Below are positions 39,564 to 49,693 of a DNA stretch of 64,000 bases, piece after piece. Source of the stretch: Rosenbergiella epipactidis (GTDB lineage: Bacteria > Pseudomonadota > Gammaproteobacteria > Enterobacterales > Enterobacteriaceae). Made by a program: the position numbers and the translations under genes. Each line of letters begins with the position of its first letter. Within the stretch, counting starts at the first letter, position 1. The stretch is from positions 32,617 through 96,616 of the forward strand of contig NZ_JABBFQ010000011.1 of assembly GCF_018494055.1 (NCBI RefSeq). The letters run 5' to 3'. The notes below the pieces were generated by a model. The model ran no database searches. It was not told where the DNA came from and saw only the letters and a program-made list of their open reading frames with translations.

Positions 39564-40132
39564 AGGGAATCACAGTAAGGACACGATATTGCGCAGGATT
39601 CTTTTTACTCGTCAATCTTTCGTCATCGATTGCCGCGACGACTAGCTGTCGTGATAACTGTCATATCGAGGTGCTCTTCAAAGGGGAATATCTCGCAGAA
39701 ACCTGTCGGTTGACGATCAATCAGTCCACCGCTCAGGAAACGGTCATTTTGCCCGAGTTATCGACCGCTCAATTTACTGCCCAAGAAAACGAATTAGGGG
39801 AAAAGCCTTTCACGGTGCAGCTAACAGAGTGTCCTGAAAAGCAGACAATATTATTATCGATGCACGCCGAGAATAATTTTTATGATGCGTTAACCGGTAA
39901 TTTAAAAAATAGCCTCGGCGCAGGGATGAGCGAGAATATTCAAGTCAGAATTCGTAAAGAAAATGGCGAGCAATTAAAAGTAAACCAAACCAATACGGGT
40001 CAGGCTTACCAGTACGCCAGCGGTAAAAATATCGAATCCCACCAATTTACCGCCAGTTATTATTCAATGGGGCTACAGCCGACACCAGGTAAATTAATGG
40101 TCAGGGCTACCCTCAATATTAATTATCCGTAA
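39560..40132 (+). CDS. Minor fimbrial subunit
   Basis: 190-residue exported pilin-like protein. The signal peptide ends near SSSIAA-TTS. It has CRDNC near the start, then the pilin cysteines in AETCRLTI and LTECPEK, GNLKNSLGAG, and the C-terminal LNINYP. The start at ATG 39560 overlaps the usher stop and follows AAGGAGG; a TTG at 39554 would add two residues. It is probably an adaptor or terminator between shaft and the adhesin encoded at 30.3-31.2 kb. Only 42 bases and no terminator separate it from tssB. Confidence 0.85.
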   Translation: MKGITVRTRYCAGFFLLVNLSSSIAATTSCRDNCHIEVLFKGEYLAETCRLTINQSTAQETVILPELSTAQFTAQENELGEKPFTVQLTECPEKQTILLSMHAENNFYDALTGNLKNSLGAGMSENIQVRIRKENGEQLKVNQTNTGQAYQYASGKNIESHQFTASYYSMGLQPTPGKLMVRATLNINYP

Positions 40133-40174
40133 AAGTAACGTGATATGAGGATTATTTAACAGGGAGAGTTAGGA

Positions 40175-40705
40175 ATGAGTGTTAAGGATTCACAAAAGTT
40201 TATCGCGAGAAATCGCGCTCCACGCGTGCAGATTGAATACGACGTCGAAATTTATGGTGACGACAAAAAAGTGAATCTCCCCTTTGTGATGGGAGTAATG
40301 TCTGATCTATCTGGAAAGTCGCAGGCGAGCCAACATCCTTTAAAGGAGAGGAAGTTTCTCTCCATTGATATAGACAACTTCGACGACCGGATGAAGGCCC
40401 TGCAGCCAAGGGTATTGTTCAATGTGGAGAATACGTTGAGCGGTGAAGGGCAACTATTAGTGGATTTAACACTAGAAAGTTTGTCTGATTTTTCCCCCGA
40501 AAATATCGCTAAAAAAGTTGCGCCGCTGGCACAATTATTAGAGGCCAGAACACAATTAGCCAACCTGCAGACCTACATGGACGGGAAAAGCGATGCGGAA
40601 AGTTTGGTGATGCAGTTTCTTAATGATCCTCACTTACTTACGGCGCTCGCTGCGCTGCCTGCGGCTGACGGCAAGCAGGCTGCCCCAACGCTGGTCGAGG
40701 AGTAA
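40175..40705 (+). CDS. tssB: Type VI secretion contractile sheath small subunit TssB
   Basis: 176-residue sheath protein (VipA-like). Marked by RAPRVQIEYDVEIYGDDKKVNLPFVMGVMSDLSGK, the KERKFLSIDIDNFDDRMKALQPR stretch, and FSPENIAKKVAPLAQLLEAR. It forms the sheath with TssC. Good ribosome site GGGAGAGTTAGGA. It is 42 bases after a fimbrial subunit, so the sheath genes are likely read from the fimbrial promoter at least in part. Confidence 0.95.
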   Translation: MSVKDSQKFIARNRAPRVQIEYDVEIYGDDKKVNLPFVMGVMSDLSGKSQASQHPLKERKFLSIDIDNFDDRMKALQPRVLFNVENTLSGEGQLLVDLTLESLSDFSPENIAKKVAPLAQLLEARTQLANLQTYMDGKSDAESLVMQFLNDPHLLTALAALPAADGKQAAPTLVEE

Positions 40706-40708
40706 GCA

Positions 40709-42202
40709 ATGAAACACGCTATCGCTCCTCTTTCAGGGCAAGCCCAACAGGTATCGGCGCAATTGCCAGCACTGTTACAAAAAGCCTTTCGTCCACAAAC
40801 CGATATTGCGCAACAAGCTGTGGAGTCTGCAGTCAAAACCCTCGCGCAGCAAGCCTTACAGAGCGCGATTATTCTCTCTGAGGATGCATATAAAAATATC
40901 GCCGCATTGATTGAAACGATCGATCGGAAAATATCGGATCAGATCAACGGCATTCTGCATCATCCCGAATTCCAACAACTCGAGAGTGCTTGGCGTGGCC
41001 TGCACTATTTGGTCACCCACACCGAAACCGATGAGCAGCTTAAATTACGGGTACTGGATATTTCTCGCGATGAGCTAAGACGTAACTTGAAACGTTATAA
41101 AGGCGCCAATTGGGATCAAAGCCCGATATTTCGCATGATTTACGAAGAGGAATACGGACAACTAGGGGGTGAGCCTTACGGCTGCTTAGTGGGAGATTAC
41201 TACTTCGATCACTCGCCAGAGGAGGTCGACTTACTTACGTCATTAGCAAAAATAGCCTCCTCAGCACACGTACCGTTTATTGCGGGGGCTGCGCCCTCGG
41301 TCATGCAAATGCAAAGCTGGCAGGAACTGGCAAACCCTCGTGATTTAACGAAAATTTTTACCCAGAACCTCGAATATACATCGTGGAATGCCTTACGACA
41401 GTCAGAAGATGCCCGCTATATCGGTTTGGCGATGCCACGATTTTTGGCGCGACTCCCTTATGGTGCTCGCACCAATCCCATCGAAGCCTTTGCGTTCGAA
41501 GAGAATACGGCGGGGGCTGATCATAGCCACTATATCTGGGCAAATGCGGCCTATGCTATGGCGGTAAATATCAACCGTTCATTTAAACAGTATGGTTGGT
41601 GCACGATGATCCGCGGAGTAGAAAGTGGCGGAGTGGTTGAAGGTCTACCGTGCCATAGTTTTCCGACTGATGATGGCGGCATCGATCTTAAGTGCCCGAC
41701 TGAAATTGCTATTTCAGATCGACGGGAAGCCGAATTGGCAAAAAATGGTTTTATTCCGTTGGTGCACCGTAAAAATACTGATTATGCCGCCTTTATCGGC
41801 GCCCAATCGTTACAAAAACCCGCGGAGTATTACGATGACGATGCCACGGCAAACGCAACCTTATCGGCGCGGCTGCCTTACCTTTTCGCCTGCTCGCGCT
41901 TTGCGCATTACTTGAAATGTATTGTGCGCGATAAAGTCGGTAGCTTTAAATCTCGTGAAGAGATGGAGAAGTGGCTAAATGATTGGGTAATGAATTATGT
42001 CGATGGTGATCCCACTAACTCTTCTCAACAGACAAAAGCGAAGCGACCGTTAGCCGCCGCCGAAGTTATCGTAAGCGATATTGACGGTAATCCGGGTTTT
42101 TACCAAGCGAAATTCTACCTGCGTCCGCATTTTCAATTGGAAGGCTTAACGGTCTCGCTACGTATGGTGGCTAAGCTGCCTTCGGTCAAAGAGAGCCTTT
42201 AA
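40709..42202 (+). CDS. tssC: Type VI secretion contractile sheath large subunit TssC
   Basis: 497-residue sheath protein (VipB-like), 3 bases after tssB. Recognised by HPEFQQLESAWRGLHYLV, FRMIYEEEYGQLGGEPYGCLVGDYYF, RFLARLPYG, and the closing SDIDGNPGFYQAKFYLRPHFQLEGL. The N-terminal helix (about 10-35) is where ClpV normally recognises contracted sheaths; it is present here although no clpV gene is in the locus. Confidence 0.96.
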   Translation: MKHAIAPLSGQAQQVSAQLPALLQKAFRPQTDIAQQAVESAVKTLAQQALQSAIILSEDAYKNIAALIETIDRKISDQINGILHHPEFQQLESAWRGLHYLVTHTETDEQLKLRVLDISRDELRRNLKRYKGANWDQSPIFRMIYEEEYGQLGGEPYGCLVGDYYFDHSPEEVDLLTSLAKIASSAHVPFIAGAAPSVMQMQSWQELANPRDLTKIFTQNLEYTSWNALRQSEDARYIGLAMPRFLARLPYGARTNPIEAFAFEENTAGADHSHYIWANAAYAMAVNINRSFKQYGWCTMIRGVESGGVVEGLPCHSFPTDDGGIDLKCPTEIAISDRREAELAKNGFIPLVHRKNTDYAAFIGAQSLQKPAEYYDDDATANATLSARLPYLFACSRFAHYLKCIVRDKVGSFKSREEMEKWLNDWVMNYVDGDPTNSSQQTKAKRPLAAAEVIVSDIDGNPGFYQAKFYLRPHFQLEGLTVSLRMVAKLPSVKESL

Positions 42203-42234
42203 TTCTCTACAACAACCCATAACAAGGAGCGTAT

Positions 42235-42720
42235 ATGTCTCAGGATATTTTTATTAAATTCGATGGTATTGAAGGGGAGTCTCAAGACGCCCAGCATAAA
42301 GGTGAAATTGAGGTGCTGAGCTGGGGCTGGGGCTGCTCACAACACTCGAATATGCACCAGGGTTCAGGAGGTGGCGCAGGTAAAGCAACGGTGGATGATT
42401 TTACTTTCGAGCACTATATCGACCGAGCTAGTCCGAATCTTCTAAGCTATTGCTTATCCGGGAAGCATATTAAAAACGTAAAATTTATTATTCGTAAAGC
42501 AGGCGGCGACCCACTGGAGTACCTGACGATCAGCTTTAGTGATGTCATCATCACGCGTCTCACTAAAACCGGCTCCTCTCAGGAAGATGTCCGTGCGAGA
42601 GAGCAGGTCAGCTTCTCCTTCACCGCTGTTACCGAAGATTATGTGATGCAAAATGCAGAGGGAAGTAAATCGGGAGCCGTGACGGTTAACTATAACGTAA
42701 AATCTAACTCACTAAATTAA
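42235..42720 (+). CDS. hcp: Type VI secretion inner tube protein Hcp (TssD)
   Basis: 161-residue tube-ring protein. Starts MSQDIFIKFDGIEGES, then EIEVLSWGWGCSQ, GKATVDDFTFEHYIDRASPNLL and EYLTISFSDVIIT. No C-terminal extension, so it is a plain structural Hcp rather than an evolved effector. A hairpin follows it, which is common where Hcp is made in excess. Confidence 0.95.
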   Translation: MSQDIFIKFDGIEGESQDAQHKGEIEVLSWGWGCSQHSNMHQGSGGGAGKATVDDFTFEHYIDRASPNLLSYCLSGKHIKNVKFIIRKAGGDPLEYLTISFSDVIITRLTKTGSSQEDVRAREQVSFSFTAVTEDYVMQNAEGSKSGAVTVNYNVKSNSLN

Positions 42721-42735
42721 TAAGGATTATAGAAG

Positions 42736-42777
42736 GAAATAACAGATTTCTTAATACGTCTTGGAATCTGTTATTTC
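42736..42777 (+). terminator. Hairpin after hcp (attenuator or mRNA-stabilising)
   Basis: Perfect 13-base inverted repeat GAAATAACAGATT / AATCTGTTATTTC (42736-42748 and 42765-42777) with a 16-base loop, followed by TCTCTCTCC rather than a T run. It lies between hcp and tssJ and would allow high Hcp output with reduced downstream reading. Confidence 0.65.
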
Positions 42778-42814
42778 TCTCTCTCCAAATTGACTTTTTA
42801 TATTCATAGTAATT

Positions 42815-43327
42815 ATGAAGGGGGATGCTTTGCCGTTAATTTATAGATTTTTATTTTTCCTTATTTTCTTCCTTTCCGGTTGCACGATTAAACCGACAAG
42901 TGACTCGCAGGTGAATGTCCATTTTATTGCCGCATCTGATATTAATAAAAATAAAAAAGGGGAGCCTTCGCCGGTACAGATCTTTATTTATCAGGTAAAT
43001 AATCGTGATAATTTCAGTGCCGAAAACCCGCTAAGTCTCATGTCGTCAACACTTCCTAAAACGCATCAGGATTATCGCCGTATTGGCGAGATTATTTTGC
43101 AGCCCGGACAACAAAAAACGTTATCGTTACCGATCACCACGGGCCGAAATACCTTGGCTTATGTTGCGGCATTTAGACATATCGCGACAAATCAGTGGTC
43201 GGTTATCCATACCGTAGAAAATCCTGCGCAATTTATATGGCAAAAAGTATTGGGTGGTCGTTCGTTACAACACACCCTTCGCCTACAGGCTTCCACCCTC
43301 ACGCTTTCAGAACAAGGAACGTTATGA
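42815..43327 (+). CDS. tssJ: Type VI secretion outer-membrane lipoprotein TssJ
   Basis: 170-residue lipoprotein of the membrane complex, binding TssM in the periplasm. The signal peptide ends in the lipobox FLSGC (C23). The mature part is a beta-sandwich with VQIFIYQVNNRDNF, DYRRIGEIILQPGQQKTLSLP and NTLAYVAAFR. The stop overlaps the tssK start (ATGA). Confidence 0.9.
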   Translation: MKGDALPLIYRFLFFLIFFLSGCTIKPTSDSQVNVHFIAASDINKNKKGEPSPVQIFIYQVNNRDNFSAENPLSLMSSTLPKTHQDYRRIGEIILQPGQQKTLSLPITTGRNTLAYVAAFRHIATNQWSVIHTVENPAQFIWQKVLGGRSLQHTLRLQASTLTLSEQGTL

Positions 43328-44673
43328 AAACCAATAAAGTGGTTTGGAGTGAAGGCCTATTTTTAAGGCCTCAGCTTTTTCAACAGCAAGAACGCTATTT
43401 AGAACATTTTATCCATCAACGCGCCTCGATACTGACGCCTTATCATTGGGGATTCTCACAGCTAACCCTTGATCGGCAAGCACTGGAGTATGGCAAGTTA
43501 GTCATCAACTCTGCACAAGGCATTTTCCCTGACGGTACTCCCTTTACCTTCCCTGATGAGTGTTCACCGCCGAAACCGTTAACATTACTGCCGCAACATT
43601 GTGGTCAACAATTCTATGTGGCCTTATCCCTGACGGTTCCCGGTCACGATGAAACCTTATTATCCGCTGAACAGGAAGGCGCGTTAGCACGCTTTATTGC
43701 GAAAGAACATCTGGTGCATGACACTAATGCTATTCACCGGGAACCTCGTCATCTGTTATTGGCGCAATTACGTCTACAATTACTACCAGAATCTGAACTG
43801 AATGACACCTGGATGGGGTTACCCTGCGCACGGCTTAAACACCTTGAATCCGACGGTCGGGCGATTCTCTGTGATGAAGAGTTTATTCCTCCGGTTATCG
43901 ATTCCCGGACGAGCACGTTATTAATGAGTGGGATCCAGCAGATCGCGGGACAGCTTAGACATCGGGCTGAAGCGTTCGCTTTACCCTTAACTGAGCAGGG
44001 GAATAGCGATTCGCTGGCGGTAAGGACGGAGGAGTATCTTTTATTACAACTCTGTAATCGCTATCAATCTATGTTGGACTATTGGTTAAAACGGCCATTG
44101 GTGCATCCGGAGGTCTATTTTTGCGAATTGAATGCCTTACAAGCGGAACTCGCGACCTATCTATGTCCGCAGCGTAGGCCTCCTTCTGAGGGGTTCTCCT
44201 ACCAACATAAACAGCTAGCGGAGACTTTTCGTCCACTGATCGACGATATTAGTCAGCAACTTAATCTGCTACTGACCAAGGCCGGTGAGTGTTTCGATTT
44301 CCAGCGTCAGTCCAACGGTATTTGGGTGACTACCGATCCTGATCTGAGGTTAGAGGAATACCACTCGATTATCGTGGCAGTGAACGCGGCCGTTTCCCAG
44401 CAGCAGATCACCAAGTATTTCATTCAACAGACCAAAGTAAGCGCGCCACGGCACATTCTCGATTTAGTCCGTTCTCATTTACCCGGCGTTACATTACAAC
44501 AGCTGGCGGCGCCCCCGCGCCAATTGGCCCATAGCGCTGGAACCTATTATTTCGAACTCGTCAAAAGCGGCCGTGATTGGCAAAACATCCTCGCCGAACA
44601 AGCGGTAGCCCTGCATATTGCCGGACGCTTCACTGCGTTAACGCTACGACTATGGGGGTTACGTGATAGATGA
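43324..44673 (+). CDS. tssK: Type VI secretion baseplate protein TssK
   Basis: 449-residue baseplate-membrane complex connector. Starts with the family signature KVVWSEGLFLRPQLFQQQERYLEHFIHQR and carries DFQRQSNGIWVTTDPDLRLEEY and YFELVKSGRDWQNI near the end. ATG 43324 was chosen because it overlaps the tssJ stop; an upstream in-frame ATG lies within tssJ. Confidence 0.94.
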   Translation: MKTNKVVWSEGLFLRPQLFQQQERYLEHFIHQRASILTPYHWGFSQLTLDRQALEYGKLVINSAQGIFPDGTPFTFPDECSPPKPLTLLPQHCGQQFYVALSLTVPGHDETLLSAEQEGALARFIAKEHLVHDTNAIHREPRHLLLAQLRLQLLPESELNDTWMGLPCARLKHLESDGRAILCDEEFIPPVIDSRTSTLLMSGIQQIAGQLRHRAEAFALPLTEQGNSDSLAVRTEEYLLLQLCNRYQSMLDYWLKRPLVHPEVYFCELNALQAELATYLCPQRRPPSEGFSYQHKQLAETFRPLIDDISQQLNLLLTKAGECFDFQRQSNGIWVTTDPDLRLEEYHSIIVAVNAAVSQQQITKYFIQQTKVSAPRHILDLVRSHLPGVTLQQLAAPPRQLAHSAGTYYFELVKSGRDWQNILAEQAVALHIAGRFTALTLRLWGLRDR

Positions 44674-45965
44674 CTAAATTATCCGCAATAACGACTGCCT
44701 CGCTCAACGAATCCGTCAGTGGAGAGTCTTCGCTCAGTAACATGGATCACGAGCTGAAAGATCTATCATTATCGAAAAAACAATTTGTTGGGGAGAGCAT
44801 CAGCGAGCGTGTTGCGCAAGCTCGCGCGACACAATACCCATTGTTTAGTTTAGCTAAGCCACTACTCAACGTACTGAGTGATATTCCTTCACAGATCGAA
44901 CAACTTGAATCCGTGGAAATTCTACGGTCATGGTTAATTTATGAAGTCACGCTCTTCTCACAATTGTGCGAGCAGTTAAATATCCCTTGGCGAAAAATGA
45001 CAATTACCCGCTATTGTCTTTGTACCGCGCTAGATGAGGCTATCCATACTACCGAGTGGGGGATTAATAGTGGGTGGTCACAGCAGAACCTGCTGAATTA
45101 TTTTGAGGAGGATAACGACGGAGGCAATAAATTTTTTCTACTGGCAGGACGGCTGGCAATGAACCCCAGTGATTATGCCGAGGTATTAACAGTAATACTG
45201 CATATTCTTAATTTAGGTTTCGAAGGGCGATACAGTATTCAACAAGAGGGGAAGCAGCACTTAAGCCAGATCCGTCAACAGCTTTATACCTTACTGCAAC
45301 CCTATGTGGCGACTGTGCAAACGCCGGTCTGTACTGACTTCGCCCCCTTAGCGCGGCCAATTAAGCGACCAACGTTTATATCGCTTCGTGGCAGTGCGGT
45401 ACTCTGTGTGATGCTGATTACAGTACTGTACGGCGTCTACAGTTTACATCTCAATTATCGTCTCTCTCAATTAACCCACACTGCGTTACAGCTCACCGAC
45501 CATATCACTCTGCAGCCGTTGCAACGCCCAGTGATGACCTTGCCACAGCGACTCAAGACGGACATTGAGCAAGGAACATTAACCGTGAGCGACGCTGATC
45601 AGGGGTATCTTGTGAAATTGACCGATAGCGCGATGTTCGCGTCGGCGAGCGCCAAACTGCTGTCACATCATTACGCGGTGATAGAGCGCGTCGCGCAAGC
45701 GGCTAAACAACTGGACGCACGCGTCAAAATCGTGGGTCACAGTGACAGTCAGCCAATCCGCAGCCAGAAAAACTTCTCTAATCAGCAGCTCTCTCTGTTG
45801 CGGGCTGAGGAGGCCGCCCAGATATTTTATCGCGCAGGTTTCACCGCAAATCAGATCCAGCGGGTAGGGGCGGGGGAGCATCAACCGCTTATGGCTAACT
45901 CAAGCTTAGCGCAGCGTAATCAAAACAGACGTGTTGAGTTTTTTATCACTTTACAGGGAGATTAA
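44670..45965 (+). CDS. tssL: Type VI secretion membrane protein TssL with OmpA-like domain
   Basis: 431-residue membrane complex subunit. The N-terminal cytoplasmic DotU domain (about 40-215) includes LLNVLSDIPSQIEQ, CTALDEAIHTTEWG and FFLLAGRLAMNPSDYAEVLTVI. One transmembrane helix is at about 235-255 (GSAVLCVMLITVLYGVYSL). The periplasmic C-terminus (about 300-431) is an OmpA-type peptidoglycan-binding domain: VKIVGHSDSQPI and AQRNQNRRVEFFI. So the T6SS membrane complex can anchor itself to the wall without a separate TagL. It overlaps tssK by 4 bases. Confidence 0.94.
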   Translation: MTKLSAITTASLNESVSGESSLSNMDHELKDLSLSKKQFVGESISERVAQARATQYPLFSLAKPLLNVLSDIPSQIEQLESVEILRSWLIYEVTLFSQLCEQLNIPWRKMTITRYCLCTALDEAIHTTEWGINSGWSQQNLLNYFEEDNDGGNKFFLLAGRLAMNPSDYAEVLTVILHILNLGFEGRYSIQQEGKQHLSQIRQQLYTLLQPYVATVQTPVCTDFAPLARPIKRPTFISLRGSAVLCVMLITVLYGVYSLHLNYRLSQLTHTALQLTDHITLQPLQRPVMTLPQRLKTDIEQGTLTVSDADQGYLVKLTDSAMFASASAKLLSHHYAVIERVAQAAKQLDARVKIVGHSDSQPIRSQKNFSNQQLSLLRAEEAAQIFYRAGFTANQIQRVGAGEHQPLMANSSLAQRNQNRRVEFFITLQGD

Positions 45966-45968
45966 ACA

Positions 45969-48900
45969 ATGGAATTGTTGACGCCCGCGCTTACTAAAGT
46001 CGTTGGTCGACTGGCGGTGGCCAGTGTGCTGTTATTCGTGTGTGGAATGGTTGCGTTCTATGGCGATTCATGGGGCATAGGCCACTCCTATCCCTTACTC
46101 TCACCGTACCATCGTGCGATGGTGATTATGGCCATTTTACTGGCTGCGTTGACCTTCCTATACCGTCTGCCGCGCTATTTTTTACTCGCACTGGTCTTGA
46201 TAAACCTCGTGTGGTTGCTGGGGCCGTTGGTTACGTTTGGCACACTCTCGCCGTTGGAGCCACTGCTACCCCGCGCGTTAATCTGTTCCATTATCGCGAT
46301 GCTGGCAGTCGGTTATTATAGTTCGGTGCTTGCCGTAGAGACTCATGGTGCACTGCCGCAAAAAATCGCTTTTCTACGGTTTTTGCCGCATCTTGCGCCA
46401 CTCCGTTACCCCGAAATCGTACAATGCATTAAACACTGGAGAAAAATCCTCCGCAAACGTAATCGTCTGATACCTTGGGGGAAACGACTTTTCTGTCAGA
46501 CCGCAGCGCAAAGACAACACGCTTGCGTGATGGTCGTTGGTCCCTCACAGAGTGGTAAAACCGCTGCGTTACTCAACGCGGAACTGGTATGGGCTTTACC
46601 CTGCCAACAGCAGGAGGCGCGTCAGCCCTTTGCCGCAACCGACCATCCACAATTTTGGTTAGCAGATAATGCACTGTGGTGTGATACCCCTGGACGTTTT
46701 TTTGACCCTGAACAGTCGACTTCCGAGACGGCCGACGAGTGGCAAGCATTCGTTAATCAGCTTGCAACGTTGAAACCTGAGGCCTCCCTCGAAGCGATCG
46801 TCTTCGTTATGGACTGCCCCCGCTTATTCTCATCAACACCTCAACAGCTGACGGAATATGCGGCGCTATGCCGAACACATCTTGAAGAATTTCCCCAGTG
46901 GCGTGAGGGCAGGTTGCCTCTCTATCTTTTGGTGAGTCAACTCGATCAGTTGGTAGGGTTTCGTGAGTATTTTTATGATATCCCCATGAAGGAGCGATAT
47001 CAGTTATTAGGCGAGACGTTTACGCAGGAAGAACATAAATCCTCGGCGTGTCTGGAGGTCATTAGTCAGCAGTTGGCCTCAATGGTTGAACGTATCGCAC
47101 AGCAAGTACTGACTAAACAGTACCAGAGTGAAGATGTCGTAATACGTAAAGGCATCGAACGTTTCCCCGCAAACGTTGAGGCCTTAACGCGTGCGCTAGT
47201 CATTTTTATTGAGCCGTTAATCGCTTCGCGATCCGAGGTGACCACCGAGCACATACCTGGCTTGCAGGGCATTTATTTAGGGTGTGGTGATCTGTCTAGT
47301 GAGGGACAGTTTAGCCACCCACAGTCACTGGTCAGGCAGTGGTTAAAAGAAACCTCTCGCGCTGAGGCAGGGGGAACGGTGTCGCCGCCTAACGCGATTT
47401 TAGATAACTTACCGCGTTCGTTTCGGCACTTTTTTATTAAAACGCTTTTTCAGCAGCGGATTATCGATGATTACCGATTACGGCATGGGTCACAGGCTAA
47501 ACAATTCACCACCCGTTTTCGTCGTGGCGTGATCCTTACGGCGATTTTGGCGGTGGGGAGCATTTCTCTTTATAGCCTCACGCAGCGTTACGATAACGAT
47601 CAGCGCCTGCTTACCGAATCACGCCATGCACTTAATCGTCTTGATGAAGAATTGAGTGCTACACAGCCTCCTCTCGACCTAGCACTAACGCAGTTAAGCC
47701 AACTGGTTCCGAGTATACCGCCATATCCTGCGTTATCGAGCCCATCGGGGCTGGGAATGGCCGAGAAGTGGGCAGAGGTCAATAACAGGGTTTACCATCA
47801 GTGGTTAAAGGACCATTTGTTACCAATGGTTGAAAAGGTTACCGTCGAAGATCTGTCTGCCCAGCTAGCGAAAAGCGATCCGCAAAGGTTATTGACGATA
47901 CTCAGTGTGTATTTAATGCTACACGGCGAACTGGAACGCGATAATGCCTTATTGGAAAGATGGTTTTCCTCGCATGCTGAGCTGTTGTCGGCGTTTGAAC
48001 GGCAGGACAGTGCGCCTCTTTTAGTGCGTCGACTCTTTCGAGAGACAACCTGGCAAATCTCTAGGCAGTCTGCTGATCATCAGCTTATCGACGCGGCCCG
48101 TCAGCGATTATTACAACAGCCGTTACCTATCTATCTTTATCAATATATTATTCAACAGGTTAGCGATGTCTCGTTGCCGCTGGTGGCGCTACCTCAATTG
48201 ATCACCTCATCGGAACCGTTACTCTTTATCTCCCAGCCAGCATCAAAACCTGCGGCAGGGCTCTACAATTTACAGGGTGTCCAATACTGGGATACCCATG
48301 TTGCTACTACTGTTTTCCCTAAAGCGCTGGCTCGTGTCGAAAAAATCTTATACGGAAAGACTCCGATACCGCGCGAATACACGCCACAGCAACGTTGGCA
48401 GCAAGTATCGCGATTATATTTGCAAGGATACCGTCAGTATTGGCAGGATTTTTTGCAGGGATTACAGCTCAACCTCTCTGTTGCTGGCCACGAGGCGAAA
48501 CCGGGCCAACAGCGCCATCGTATTGAGTATCTGTTAAAGGATTTTACTCGCCAAGATTCCCAACTACGGCAGTTGTTGGTTAACGTTGCGCTGCAGACTC
48601 AGTTGGCCACAGCACTCGGCGACGCTGCCTATCCCGCCGAGATTATTGAGGAGGAAAGGCAACGTCGACGCGATAACGTCGATCACCATTTTATCGCGTT
48701 ACACCGTTTTGTGGATGCGCCTGATGCGAATACTGCTTTTTCGTTAGCGCAGTTAGAAATGGCACTGACTCAGCTTTATATCACCCTCCAAGCCACGGAG
48801 ATGACGACCGACAATCAGTTCAACGCTTTGCTCTCTGAACAAGCGAAGGTCTCGCAAGGGGGGAGCACGATTTTACGTCATATCGATCAGTTACCGCAGC

Positions 48901-49658
48901 CATTACCGCGGCTGTTTGTCCCGCTACTGTCGGTCGCTCAGCAGCAGGTCGCTCAACACACATGGACAATGAATGCCGAACAGATTAATCAGGAAATTAT
49001 TCGTTATTGCCGCCAACACTTGATGGGGCGCTATCCCTTTGCTTTATCGGCCGTCGAGGCGGATCCACACACTGTGGCAGAAATGTTCTCTCCACAAGGG
49101 AAGTTAGCCCGGTATTTCAGCGAGCACTTGGCAGATAAGGTTGATACTCATCATCGACCTTGGCGTTTTATCACCGCTGATCACGCCATCTCGCCACGCC
49201 TATTAACACTGTTCGAGCAAGGAAAGCAGATCCAGCAGCAATTATTTCCACAGGCTTCGCAATCATCGGGCTTGACGTTGATGTTATCGGTACAGGATAT
49301 GACCAACGGTATAACACAGCTCATTATTGATAACGATGATCAGCAGTTTCGTTATGTCCATGGGCCGATTCTCCAGCAAAAACTACGATGGCCAGCCATC
49401 CATCCCGCGGTGACTTTTCAGATACGAGCGGTCGCGGCAGAGGGACACTCGCTATGGAGTATTGAGGAGAAGGGCTATTGGGGAATTTTACGTTGGCTGG
49501 AACGCAGTCAAAAACAGTTCGAGCCCCGCAGTCGGCAAACGATCGTGACATTAGGCAAGGATGGGGCACAGGCTCGTCTTGCGGTGAACGGGCTAGAGAC
49601 ATCGGTGCCTCATCTTATTAGCCTTTTCCGGCGTATCGATTGCTCGCTAGCGGAGTAG
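45969..49658 (+). CDS. tssM: Type VI secretion membrane protein TssM (IcmF-like)
   Basis: 1229-residue core of the membrane complex. The N-terminus has hydrophobic segments (about 10-120), then a cytoplasmic NTPase-like domain with Walker A GPSQSGKT at about 191-198 and WCDTPGRFF. A third transmembrane helix is at about 520-540 (GVILTAILAVGSISLYSL), followed by a large periplasmic part with the C-terminal TssJ-binding domain. Size and plan are typical. Only 3 bases separate it from tssL. Confidence 0.95.
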   Translation: MELLTPALTKVVGRLAVASVLLFVCGMVAFYGDSWGIGHSYPLLSPYHRAMVIMAILLAALTFLYRLPRYFLLALVLINLVWLLGPLVTFGTLSPLEPLLPRALICSIIAMLAVGYYSSVLAVETHGALPQKIAFLRFLPHLAPLRYPEIVQCIKHWRKILRKRNRLIPWGKRLFCQTAAQRQHACVMVVGPSQSGKTAALLNAELVWALPCQQQEARQPFAATDHPQFWLADNALWCDTPGRFFDPEQSTSETADEWQAFVNQLATLKPEASLEAIVFVMDCPRLFSSTPQQLTEYAALCRTHLEEFPQWREGRLPLYLLVSQLDQLVGFREYFYDIPMKERYQLLGETFTQEEHKSSACLEVISQQLASMVERIAQQVLTKQYQSEDVVIRKGIERFPANVEALTRALVIFIEPLIASRSEVTTEHIPGLQGIYLGCGDLSSEGQFSHPQSLVRQWLKETSRAEAGGTVSPPNAILDNLPRSFRHFFIKTLFQQRIIDDYRLRHGSQAKQFTTRFRRGVILTAILAVGSISLYSLTQRYDNDQRLLTESRHALNRLDEELSATQPPLDLALTQLSQLVPSIPPYPALSSPSGLGMAEKWAEVNNRVYHQWLKDHLLPMVEKVTVEDLSAQLAKSDPQRLLTILSVYLMLHGELERDNALLERWFSSHAELLSAFERQDSAPLLVRRLFRETTWQISRQSADHQLIDAARQRLLQQPLPIYLYQYIIQQVSDVSLPLVALPQLITSSEPLLFISQPASKPAAGLYNLQGVQYWDTHVATTVFPKALARVEKILYGKTPIPREYTPQQRWQQVSRLYLQGYRQYWQDFLQGLQLNLSVAGHEAKPGQQRHRIEYLLKDFTRQDSQLRQLLVNVALQTQLATALGDAAYPAEIIEEERQRRRDNVDHHFIALHRFVDAPDANTAFSLAQLEMALTQLYITLQATEMTTDNQFNALLSEQAKVSQGGSTILRHIDQLPQPLPRLFVPLLSVAQQQVAQHTWTMNAEQINQEIIRYCRQHLMGRYPFALSAVEADPHTVAEMFSPQGKLARYFSEHLADKVDTHHRPWRFITADHAISPRLLTLFEQGKQIQQQLFPQASQSSGLTLMLSVQDMTNGITQLIIDNDDQQFRYVHGPILQQKLRWPAIHPAVTFQIRAVAAEGHSLWSIEEKGYWGILRWLERSQKQFEPRSRQTIVTLGKDGAQARLAVNGLETSVPHLISLFRRIDCSLAE

Positions 49659-49693
49659 TCGCGCGTCGAATCACTCATTTATCAAGGAAGAAA

